Shown here: one piece after another, positions 33,109 to 40,293 of the stretch
Position numbering within the stretch: the stretch's first letter is position 1
Layout of the letters: every line of letters starts with the position of its first letter
Origin: Thermoplasmata archaeon
GTDB lineage: Archaea > Thermoplasmatota > DTKX01 > JAHFTX01
Length of the DNA stretch: 64,000 nt
Reading direction: 5' to 3'
Assembly: GCA_023265395.1 (NCBI GenBank)
Contig: JAHFTX010000005.1
Coordinates: forward strand, 37,808 to 101,807
Translations under genes and position numbers: made by a program
Notes under the pieces: model-generated
Databases searched by the model: none
What the model was told of the DNA's origin: nothing
What the model saw: only the letters and a program-made list of their open reading frames with translations

Positions 33109-35304
33109 ATGGGCGTTCCGATGCCGTTGTTCCCCTACGAACCCCGCCTGCATCAGGCGGAGCTCCTGCTCCAGTTGCGGCAGGCGCTCGGTTGCGAGTC
33201 GCCCACGAGCGCACACGCCCCCCTGGTGCTCCTCTCGGCGGCGACAGGGTCGGGCAAGACGGCGCTCGTCCTCAGCGCCGCGCTGGAGCTGGCCCTGCTG
33301 CGCGGGCTGCGCGTGCTCTACCTGACGCGGACCAAGGCCCAGCAGCAGCAGGTGCTCAAGGAACTGCGCGCGATCGCTGCACAGCACGAGAGCCCAGTCG
33401 CAGCACAAGCGGCGCTGCTCTCGTCGTTGGCACCGGACGACCCGCGCCGCACCGCCGTACCGGCGCTGGCGAGCGCTGGCCGCGGCCCGAAGCAGATCTG
33501 GGGACTGACCCTGCAGGGACGCACCTCGACCTGCCTGCTCCGATTCGAGCGGCAAGGATGGTCCGTCGGCGACGGTGAGGACCTCTCGCACCTATGTGCG
33601 AACCTGCGTGCGCGGACGCAGGTCGGCCACCAGGCTGAAGGCGACCGCGAGGTGCAGCAGCCTGCAGCGTCCCCCCCCAGGGCCGAGGAGGAGGGCTGCC
33701 GATTCTACCGGGGGCTCCTCGCAGCTGACATCGACGCCTGGCGGAGCTCCCTGGCGACCCGCCTGCCGACGACGGAGGACCTGATCGGCTGGTGCGTGCC
33801 GTTGGGCGTCTGCCCCCACGAACTGGTCAAGCGTGTCGCCAACGATTGCCAGGTGCTCGTGGCCCCCTACTTGTTCCTGACCCATCCGGGCATCCGGCGT
33901 CGACTGCTCGATTGGTGGGGTGTCGACCTTGGGTCGGTCCTGGTGATCGTCGACGAAGCGCACAACCTGCCCGACCACCTGCGCTCGTTGGGTTCTGCCG
34001 AGCTGACGGTCCCAGGCCTCGAACGGGCTGCTGTCGAGGCGGCGGCGTTGGGGGACCCACAGGTGCTGGGCTCGCTGAGGGTCAGCGACCTCTGCGCGGC
34101 CATCGGTCAGGCGGTCGACGAGACCGTGTGCGACTTCCTCGTCGACGAGGATGGGCTGGTGCCTGCAGGAGCTTTCGAGGCGGCGGCACTCGGTCGGCTG
34201 CAGACCACGTCCCCACGTCTGGGGCTCGCCGTCAAGGAGCTCCACAGCCTGGGCGATATCGTGCGCCATCGCCAGCTGAGCCAAGGGCAGCTCCCCCGTT
34301 CGTCGCTGGGTCGCTTGGCAGGCTTCCTCGACGACTGGATCGGCCTCGATGAGGAGCGACAGGTGCGCTTGGTGATCGGCCCGACGCCGCAGGGGTTGCG
34401 GGTCGCCTGCCTCGACCCCCGACCGGCCGCAGCCGTGTTCTCCCACTGCGCCGGTTCGGTGCATCTGAGTGGCACCCTCGAGCCCCTCGAGGAGTACCGA
34501 CGCGCCCTGGGGCTGCCGTCGCACAGCGTGCTGCTGGCAGCACCGACACCTCACGACCCACTGCGGCGCCCAGTGTTCTACACCCCGCGCCTGACCAGTC
34601 GCCACGCCTCCCCCCCGGAGGAGGCTCGGATGCGGACGGGGATGGTCGAGGTGCTCGCGGCCCTTGCTCCCTTGAATCGATCGGTGGCGGTCTTCGCCAT
34701 GAGTCACGCTGCGGTCTCCGCGGTCGAACCTGCGATCGTCCGGGCCTGCCCGGGCCTGCGGCTTCTCGTCGAGCGGCCGGGTCTCTCGCAGGAGCAGCTG
34801 ATGGACCTGGTCGAGGAGTTCCGTCATCCCGACCACGGCTCCCCGCGTCCGTGGTTCCTGGGGGTCGTCGGCGGACGACTGAGCGAAGGGATGGACTTCC
34901 CTGCAGAACAGCTGGAGGTCGTGGTGCTCCTGGGATTGCCCTTCCCCCGACCGAGTGCGTACCAGCGTGCGTACGAGCACTACTGTGAGTCGCAGTTTGG
35001 CTCGGGGTGGGCCGACGCCGTCGAGACCCCCACGATCCGCCGCGTGCAGCAGGCGATCGGACGCCTCATCCGATCCCCTACCGATCGAGGGGTGGCGATC
35101 GTGCTCGACTACCGCCTAGGACGGCTCCACCATGGTCTGCCCCTCTTGCTGCCCGAGGCCGACGTCGCCAAGAGGGTGAGGGAGTTCTTCGCTGACCCAG
35201 AGTGGAGTCCGCGGCAAGGTCCGAGCCTCCAACAGGAGGAACGCACCTTCCCCATCGGGCCGCCGCCCGACCTGCGACCGGCGGACCATTTGCTGCAGCG
35301 CTGA
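33109..35304 (+). CDS. XPD/Rad3/DinG-like superfamily 2 DNA helicase
   Basis: 731-residue ATP-dependent DNA helicase. Motif I is AATGSGKTA (Lys50), motif II DEAH is at 282-285, and motif VI is QQAIGRLIRS near the C-terminus. Between motifs I and II are spaced cysteines Cys142, Cys163, Cys197 and Cys235 (or Cys229), consistent with the 4Fe-4S domain of XPD. The N-terminal FPYEPRLHQAELL is the Rad3-type Q-like motif. It probably unwinds DNA 5'-3' in repair. ATG 33109 or 33121 are the plausible starts. The insertion around 175-225 is poorly conserved and Pro/Glu-rich. Confidence 0.9.
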   Translation: MGVPMPLFPYEPRLHQAELLLQLRQALGCESPTSAHAPLVLLSAATGSGKTALVLSAALELALLRGLRVLYLTRTKAQQQQVLKELRAIAAQHESPVAAQAALLSSLAPDDPRRTAVPALASAGRGPKQIWGLTLQGRTSTCLLRFERQGWSVGDGEDLSHLCANLRARTQVGHQAEGDREVQQPAASPPRAEEEGCRFYRGLLAADIDAWRSSLATRLPTTEDLIGWCVPLGVCPHELVKRVANDCQVLVAPYLFLTHPGIRRRLLDWWGVDLGSVLVIVDEAHNLPDHLRSLGSAELTVPGLERAAVEAAALGDPQVLGSLRVSDLCAAIGQAVDETVCDFLVDEDGLVPAGAFEAAALGRLQTTSPRLGLAVKELHSLGDIVRHRQLSQGQLPRSSLGRLAGFLDDWIGLDEERQVRLVIGPTPQGLRVACLDPRPAAAVFSHCAGSVHLSGTLEPLEEYRRALGLPSHSVLLAAPTPHDPLRRPVFYTPRLTSRHASPPEEARMRTGMVEVLAALAPLNRSVAVFAMSHAAVSAVEPAIVRACPGLRLLVERPGLSQEQLMDLVEEFRHPDHGSPRPWFLGVVGGRLSEGMDFPAEQLEVVVLLGLPFPRPSAYQRAYEHYCESQFGSGWADAVETPTIRRVQQAIGRLIRSPTDRGVAIVLDYRLGRLHHGLPLLLPEADVAKRVREFFADPEWSPRQGPSLQQEERTFPIGPPPDLRPADHLLQR

Positions 35305-35322
35305 GGCGCCGTGGTGCCTCAG
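35301..35322. terminator. Hairpin at the convergent helicase/roadblock junction
   Basis: CTGAGGC (35301-35307) and GCCTCAG (35316-35322) are a perfect 7-bp inverted repeat that overlaps both stop codons of convergent genes only 14 bp apart. It may serve as a shared terminator; no T-run follows. Confidence 0.4.
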
Positions 35323-35681
35323 ACTATCTCCTTGACCTCATCGCGGAAATCCGCGAGCACCTCAGGGAGGCCCGTAAGGGCGGCGGCATCGTTGGAGAGC
35401 GCTACGAGGATCCCCTTGGAGCCCACACCCATCGCGACGATGCCACCTGCGCCTAGGTCGACCACCACCGAACGCGGGTCGGCCGCCCCCAAGGGTAGGC
35501 TGGCGGTCTGCGCTGCACCCATCATGGTCGCGATCATCGCGGCGAAGGCGTCCTCGTGCAGGGCCTTGGGCAGCTTGGCGGCGATCACCAGGCCACCGCG
35601 GTTGACCACCATCGCGCCAGAGACGCCCTCGAGGGCGATGATGGTCTCGAGCGTCTCGTTAAGTTTCTCGAGCTTGGCCAC
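35319..35681 (-). CDS. Roadblock/LC7 domain protein
   Basis: 120 residues with the roadblock pattern: long N-terminal helix AKLEKLNETLETIIALEG, strands VSGAMVVNRGGLVIAAKL, helix FAAMIATMMGAA, strands RSVVVDLGAGGIVAMGVG and GILVALS. It is about as long as the other roadblock protein at 18023-18379 and clearly related. GTG 35681 is preferred because GGAGGGGTC sits 7-8 nt upstream; the ATG codons at 35726 and 35744 give an atypical N-terminus. Probably a regulator or scaffold of a small GTPase. Confidence 0.88.
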   Translation of the reverse strand: MAKLEKLNETLETIIALEGVSGAMVVNRGGLVIAAKLPKALHEDAFAAMIATMMGAAQTASLPLGAADPRSVVVDLGAGGIVAMGVGSKGILVALSNDAAALTGLPEVLADFRDEVKEIV

Positions 35682-35774
35682 TGCGACCCCTCCGGCGGCA
35701 GAGGCTCGACCAAGGGGTCGCCTCATATCAACCTTGCCGCCCACGCCCGGCGATGGCGGCCACAGGTCGGTTCG

Positions 35775-36854
35775 CTACCGTGCTGGGGGCGGTGGAGGCG
35801 GGGGCAAGGGTGAGGAACCTCCTGCGACGGCCAGCTCGGGGTCAAAGAGGGGGTCGATGGAACGCTGGGTGACTTGAGCCTTGAAGCGGTTGAAGTCCTC
35901 GATCCGCTGGCGCTGCCGGCCGATGCGTGCTGTCTCCTCGGGCATGCGCTTGATCCACAGGAACACACCGAGCACGACGATGCCCCCGCCCCCGGCTGCC
36001 GCCGCGTAGGACGGGAGCTCGACCGCATCGGAGTGAATCCGGTCGCTCTCGGTGACGAGGATCTCGCGTTGGTTGAACTGGCCACCGTCGGGCTCGACGA
36101 ACCAGACGTCTGCCTCGATGAGCAGCTTTGCGCCGCTAGGGAACTGCGACTCGACGTCCCCGTAGACTGACAGCACGATACGCGTCTGATCGAAGTGGAA
36201 GGTGGTCATGTCTCGCGCATTGAGGCCTGCCGAGTTGGGGATCTGTCCGTTGTCGAGCACCAACGGACCGGCGCGGAACTCCGTCTTGGTGACGGTGCCT
36301 CGGAACTTGATGATGTCTCCGCCATCCTGGTGGACGAAGAGCAGTGAGGAGGTCTTGACCTCGTAGTCGGCATTCAATTCGCCCATCTCGACGTAGCCGT
36401 TGCTCGAGTAGTAGATCTGCGGATAGGCCGCCGCCACCGCCGCGAGGATGACCCCTCCAGCGAGGAGGGCGACCGCGATCATCTTCCACGTGGGCTTGTC
36501 CGCAGGGGGCGGCAGGCTCGAAGCGGGGCTCAGGGGCTGCTGCGGGTGGGCGATGGCCGCTGCCTGCCCCTCGGGACTTGGGTCGTAGGCTCCTGGTGCA
36601 CCAGCGGGAGGACCCATCGGCGGCGGCGGTCGGCCTGCGACGCCCTGCTGGTGCGGAGGGCCAGACGGTGGGGGCGCCTGCTGCGGCGGCCAGCCCGCGG
36701 GAGGGGGAGAGCCCTGTGGGGGAGTGGACCACCCTGCGGGCGGTGCACCCTGTGGTGACGGAGGCCCTTGTGGCGACGACCACCCCGCCTGCGGCGGTGG
36801 CCCCCAACCTGGGGGTTGCGGCGGCCCTTGTGGACGTTGCGGCGGAGGTGCCAC
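35775..36854 (-). CDS. Membrane protein with Pro-rich N-terminus and OB-like external domain
   Basis: 359 residues. The first 110 or so are a Pro/Gly/Gln-rich, cytoplasmic, low-complexity region. TM1 is at about 122-142 (MIAVALLAGGVILAAVAAAY). An external beta-rich domain of about 130 residues (IIKFRGTVTKTEF, DVWFVEPDGGQF) is compatible with an OB-fold of the CcmE/NfeD kind, but I cannot assign it. TM2 is near 290 (GGGGIVVLGVFLWI), and a charged C-tail follows. The start is the GTG at 36854. It lies downstream of the PGF-CTERM-type gene on the same strand, and a CAAGGATTCG motif (36888-36897) shared with the two upstream genes precedes it. Confidence 0.78.
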   Translation of the reverse strand: MAPPPQRPQGPPQPPGWGPPPQAGWSSPQGPPSPQGAPPAGWSTPPQGSPPPAGWPPQQAPPPSGPPHQQGVAGRPPPPMGPPAGAPGAYDPSPEGQAAAIAHPQQPLSPASSLPPPADKPTWKMIAVALLAGGVILAAVAAAYPQIYYSSNGYVEMGELNADYEVKTSSLLFVHQDGGDIIKFRGTVTKTEFRAGPLVLDNGQIPNSAGLNARDMTTFHFDQTRIVLSVYGDVESQFPSGAKLLIEADVWFVEPDGGQFNQREILVTESDRIHSDAVELPSYAAAAGGGGIVVLGVFLWIKRMPEETARIGRQRQRIEDFNRFKAQVTQRSIDPLFDPELAVAGGSSPLPPPPPPPAR

Positions 36855-36887
36855 GACCCGAGCCTCGCGGGGCGCGCCAACCCGTTG

Positions 36888-36900
36888 CGAATCCTTGAAC
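36888..36900 (-). promoter_or_regulatory. CAAGGAYTCG motif upstream of the OB-like membrane protein gene
   Basis: The minus strand reads GTTCAAGGATTCG, matching the motif found in the promoters of the two preceding genes at 40158-40168 and 42731-42741. It lies 34 bp before the GTG. There is no strong TATA box, only AAAGG just upstream. Confidence 0.4.
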
Positions 36901-36969
36901 CTTTGGGCCGTCGACGCTGGCCGGACACGGTGCGCGAGAAGGTTCGCTCCACGTCAGAGAAACAACGGA

Positions 36970-36994
36970 ACGGGTCCCCCCGCTGGGGACCCGT
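36970..36994. terminator. Terminator-like hairpin after the PGF-CTERM-type gene
   Basis: ACGGGTCCCC (36970-36979) and GGGGACCCGT (36985-36994) form a perfect 10-bp stem with a 5-nt loop, 59 bp past the stop of the minus-strand surface gene. On that strand it is followed by the T-rich stretch TTCCGTTGTTTCTCT, close to an intrinsic terminator. Confidence 0.6.
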
Positions 36995-37052
36995 CCGTGG
37001 GGGTGGGCAGGCCGCCGGAGCGACCTGCCCTTGTCCTCAGTCCGCTTGGGAC

Positions 37053-40000
37053 CTACGCCAGCTCGCGGCGGCGGCCGATCGCCACCAAGGCGACCGCCAT
37101 CGCTGCGACGAACACGACGCCTTCGAAGCCGGGGACACCGGACCCGCTGGACGGGTCCTTGCCCACATCGACGGTGAAGGTATAGCTGTCCGAGGCACCC
37201 TCGCTGTCGGTGGCCACCACGGTCACCTCATAGATCCCTGACGGGAGGTCTTTGCCCGCCTTGAACGAGATGATCCATGGCTGGTTGGGGTCGGAGTAGA
37301 GGTTCAGGTCGATCGGCGTGCCGGCCTTCGTGGCCGTCCAGTCGAAGGTCAACGCATCCAGGCCTTCGCCCGCGTTGTCTCCCTCATCGGGGTCGGTGGT
37401 CCCGTTGCCCGCGTCGAAGGTGACAGTCTTGCCGAACTTGAGGCTGGTCTTCGCACCAGGCTGGAGGGTCAGCAGGTCGCTGCCCGCAGTGCCTTCCACG
37501 GCGTCGATCGTCGGCGCGCGGTTGACGTTCTTGACGGTGATGAACCAGTCGACGTCCGGCGCACTGGCGCCGGTCTGGTCGGTGACCGTCAGGACGACCG
37601 TGTAGAGGACGCTGTCCGAGCCACCATCGAAGCCGCCCTTGAAGGCGGTCACGAAGTGGTAGGTCTGCCCAGTCTGGGAGTCGACCTCCTCTTTCTCGCC
37701 GTCGAGGACCTTCCAGCTGTAGGTGAGGGTGTCACCGACATCGACGTCCTCGACGTCGACGGAGAGTTCGACCTCGGAGAAGTCTCCAGCCTCCTTGCCG
37801 TCATCCGTCTCATCGACCTCGAGCTCCGTCTCTGTGTTGGAGCGGCCGTTGACCTGGGCCTTCTGGCCAAGGATCTCCGGGAGGTCGTTGATGGGGCTGA
37901 CGGTGAAGGTCACCGGGTAGTCCGCCTGCTCGTTGTGCGTGTCCTTGGCGCTGAAGGTGACGGTGTCAGCACCGTTGTAGTTCAACGCGCCTTGGATGAA
38001 CGCCTGGTGCAGGGACTTCACCTCGACGTCGATGTGGTCGCTCGCCGGCCCGGCATAGCCCAACTTGTCCGTCGTGACGTAGCTGAGGTCACCTGCGCTG
38101 GGGACGTCAGCGTCCTTGAAGACGGTGCGGAGGTCGAGCTCCACCTGGACGTCCTCAGCGATCGTGCACTCGCCCTTGGTGCCCTTGTCCTTGCAGCTGA
38201 TCACTTCGTCACCGCTCTTGCCCTTGTTGTAGTCGGAAGCGGCCTTCTCGATCCCCTTCTCGACCACCATCGGCAGGTGGTTCTTGTGCCGGATGTTGAG
38301 CAAGACCGGCACCGGCTGGCTCTTGGCGTTGGCCTCGTCCGTGGCGGTCAAGGTCAGTTGGCGGGGGGTCAGCTCGTTGTTCACACCGGGGAACTTGAGG
38401 TCCATCGGGGTGATCTTCAGGTGCGGGTGCTGCGAATAGAGCGGCCCGGGCACGAACTCGACCGTGATGTCAGGGTCGGGGGACATGGCGAATGTCAGGT
38501 CCTCCGCCGCATCAAAGTCGAGGTCGATGTCCTCGAACACCTGGTCGACCGTCCACGTGGTGATCTCGGTGGTCTCCCCTTCGACCAGGTCGATGCCCGT
38601 CGGGGGGATCGGCTTGGTCGCCGAGACGGTGGGTGCGTCGTTGGTGTTGGCCACCACGAGCGTGAAGACCGCCTCACGGAACAGGTTCGGGTCGGTCGGG
38701 GCCACACCCAGGTCCTCCTCGGTGTAGTCGTCCCAGACCCGCAGGGTGGCGGTGTACTCACCGACATCAGGCTGCTCAGGGGTGAAGTCGAGCACGTTGG
38801 CCACGGCGCTGGAGACCGGCCCGCCCTCGGAGGTCACAGAGCGACCCTCGGAGCTGGCGATCGACAGCGTCCCCTTCCAGGATTGGAGGTGTTCCGGATC
38901 GGGATCCTGGAAGTTGGGGTCGACCACGATGATCGTCCCCTCCTGCAGGTAGGGTGCCACGCCATCGTTGTCGTAGCCGACAGCGAAGGTGAACGCCTCG
39001 TCCTCGCTGGCGACGAAGGGACTGCCCTCGGAGTCATCCATGGGGATGCTGATCGAGGTCGAGCCCGGGGTCGTGGCGAGGGCCCCGTCGGGGAAGATGA
39101 TCTCCGGCAGGGTGTTCTCGAAGGGGTCGTAGGGGTAGGTGACCGTGCTGTCGTCGGGACCGACCAGGAAGGTGGTCTCGTTGTAGGAGGTCGCATGGCC
39201 CGAGTCCTGAGCGATCCAGTTGATCATGTCGCCAGGGGTCTCGGTCTGGGGGCCGCCGGGGTTACCGCTGACGGTCCAGGTCGCGGTCCACGATCCCGTG
39301 CGGGTGAGGCCGAGGGAATTGTCCCAGTCGTACCCGAGCGCCGGGTGAGTTCCCGAGTCGGTGACAGACCATGTGTAGTCATAGGTCCAGTCGATGTCCC
39401 AGTCCTGGTTGCCCGAGCCGGTGACATCGCCGGCGACGGTCGCCGCGATGGAGTAGGCAGAGTTGACGACCTGGTTCTCTGCCCAAGAGTCGCCCTCCTT
39501 CATGGGCTGGGAGTCCCAGTTGGGTTTCCATTCCGCATCGGCTCCGCCAGTGGTGACGGAGTCGACGCCATCGGTCAACTGATAATCGTAGGTGTAGCTG
39601 GAGTCACCTTGGAAGGTCCAGACGATGTGTCGGCTCCAGGTGGCGCTGACCATGTTGAGGTTGGTGACCTTGACGTTCTGGGTCGAGGTCCCATCCCCCG
39701 TGGTCATGCTGTATGTGCCAGTGCCCTGCGCGCTGCCGTTGGCACCGGGGCAGTCGCTCTGCCAGTCGGTGATGGTCCACTCCCACGACCCCGTCTCGTA
39801 GAACTTCTGGGTGTCGCGCACGGAGTAGGTGTTCCCATCGGAGTTCAGCACCTTGCGGGTGACATCCGTGTGGGTGTCGGTGGGGGTGTTGTACTGCGTC
39901 ACCGTGCAGCCCTGGGCGCTGATGGTGATCTGGATGTAGTCGTATTGTTCAGGCGCAGGGTCCTCGTATTCGTACTGCCACTCGGTACCCTCGCTGCCGA

Positions 40001-40139
40001 AGTCCCACTCGGGGAGCGTGACTTCGATTGCACGGGAGGAGTCGTCCGCGAGGGTGCTCCCAACCATCACGACGAGGCTGGTTGCGACCATCAACAGGAT
40101 GGCTCCACTGCTCAACAGTTTCTTCATTGGGGTTGACAT
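37053..40139 (-). CDS. PGF-CTERM-type surface protein with Trp-rich head and cadherin-like repeats
   Basis: 1028 residues, acidic. A signal peptide lies in residues 5-31 (LLSSGAILLMVATSLVVMVG). The first 350 or so residues are Trp/Tyr/Asp/Thr-rich beta structure. They are followed by cadherin/PKD-like modules with the linker types NDAPTVS and VNRAPTID and Ca-binding-like acidic clusters. The C-terminus has the pattern VPGFEGVVFVAAMAVALVAI then GRRRELA, a PGF-CTERM-like archaeosortase signal. ATG 40139 is supported by a GGAGAT SD and a TTTTATAC TATA box (40175-40184). It may be a major S-layer-like or matrix protein. Its promoter resembles that of the regulator gene upstream. Confidence 0.88.
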   Translation of the reverse strand: MSTPMKKLLSSGAILLMVATSLVVMVGSTLADDSSRAIEVTLPEWDFGSEGTEWQYEYEDPAPEQYDYIQITISAQGCTVTQYNTPTDTHTDVTRKVLNSDGNTYSVRDTQKFYETGSWEWTITDWQSDCPGANGSAQGTGTYSMTTGDGTSTQNVKVTNLNMVSATWSRHIVWTFQGDSSYTYDYQLTDGVDSVTTGGADAEWKPNWDSQPMKEGDSWAENQVVNSAYSIAATVAGDVTGSGNQDWDIDWTYDYTWSVTDSGTHPALGYDWDNSLGLTRTGSWTATWTVSGNPGGPQTETPGDMINWIAQDSGHATSYNETTFLVGPDDSTVTYPYDPFENTLPEIIFPDGALATTPGSTSISIPMDDSEGSPFVASEDEAFTFAVGYDNDGVAPYLQEGTIIVVDPNFQDPDPEHLQSWKGTLSIASSEGRSVTSEGGPVSSAVANVLDFTPEQPDVGEYTATLRVWDDYTEEDLGVAPTDPNLFREAVFTLVVANTNDAPTVSATKPIPPTGIDLVEGETTEITTWTVDQVFEDIDLDFDAAEDLTFAMSPDPDITVEFVPGPLYSQHPHLKITPMDLKFPGVNNELTPRQLTLTATDEANAKSQPVPVLLNIRHKNHLPMVVEKGIEKAASDYNKGKSGDEVISCKDKGTKGECTIAEDVQVELDLRTVFKDADVPSAGDLSYVTTDKLGYAGPASDHIDVEVKSLHQAFIQGALNYNGADTVTFSAKDTHNEQADYPVTFTVSPINDLPEILGQKAQVNGRSNTETELEVDETDDGKEAGDFSEVELSVDVEDVDVGDTLTYSWKVLDGEKEEVDSQTGQTYHFVTAFKGGFDGGSDSVLYTVVLTVTDQTGASAPDVDWFITVKNVNRAPTIDAVEGTAGSDLLTLQPGAKTSLKFGKTVTFDAGNGTTDPDEGDNAGEGLDALTFDWTATKAGTPIDLNLYSDPNQPWIISFKAGKDLPSGIYEVTVVATDSEGASDSYTFTVDVGKDPSSGSGVPGFEGVVFVAAMAVALVAIGRRRELA

Positions 40140-40157
40140 GGTCAATCTCCGTATCGT

Positions 40158-40192
40158 CCGAGTCCTTGAAGTTCGTATAAAAGGGTTACTGG
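40158..40192 (-). promoter_or_regulatory. Promoter of the PGF-CTERM-type gene with shared extended motif
   Basis: On the minus strand CCAGTAACCC (40183-40192) runs into a TTTTATAC TATA box (40175-40184), followed by CAAGGACTCGG (40158-40168). The CCAGTAACCCnTTTATA block matches the promoter of the transmembrane regulator gene (42731-42767) at nearly every base. Confidence 0.7.
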
Positions 40193-40293
40193 GTGTCGAC
40201 GTAACGGTCGGAGCTGCCCGGCCGACGATCGGGAGCCGCGAAGGGGCGCCTTCGCTCCTCCATCGATGGGCGTCTGCCCCCAGGGTCTGCACG

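Noticed and set aside
37656..40136. 826-codon plus-strand frame opposite the PGF-CTERM-type gene
   Set aside because: Antisense shadow with biased V/G/D/R composition; the minus strand has signal peptide, repeats and sorting signal.
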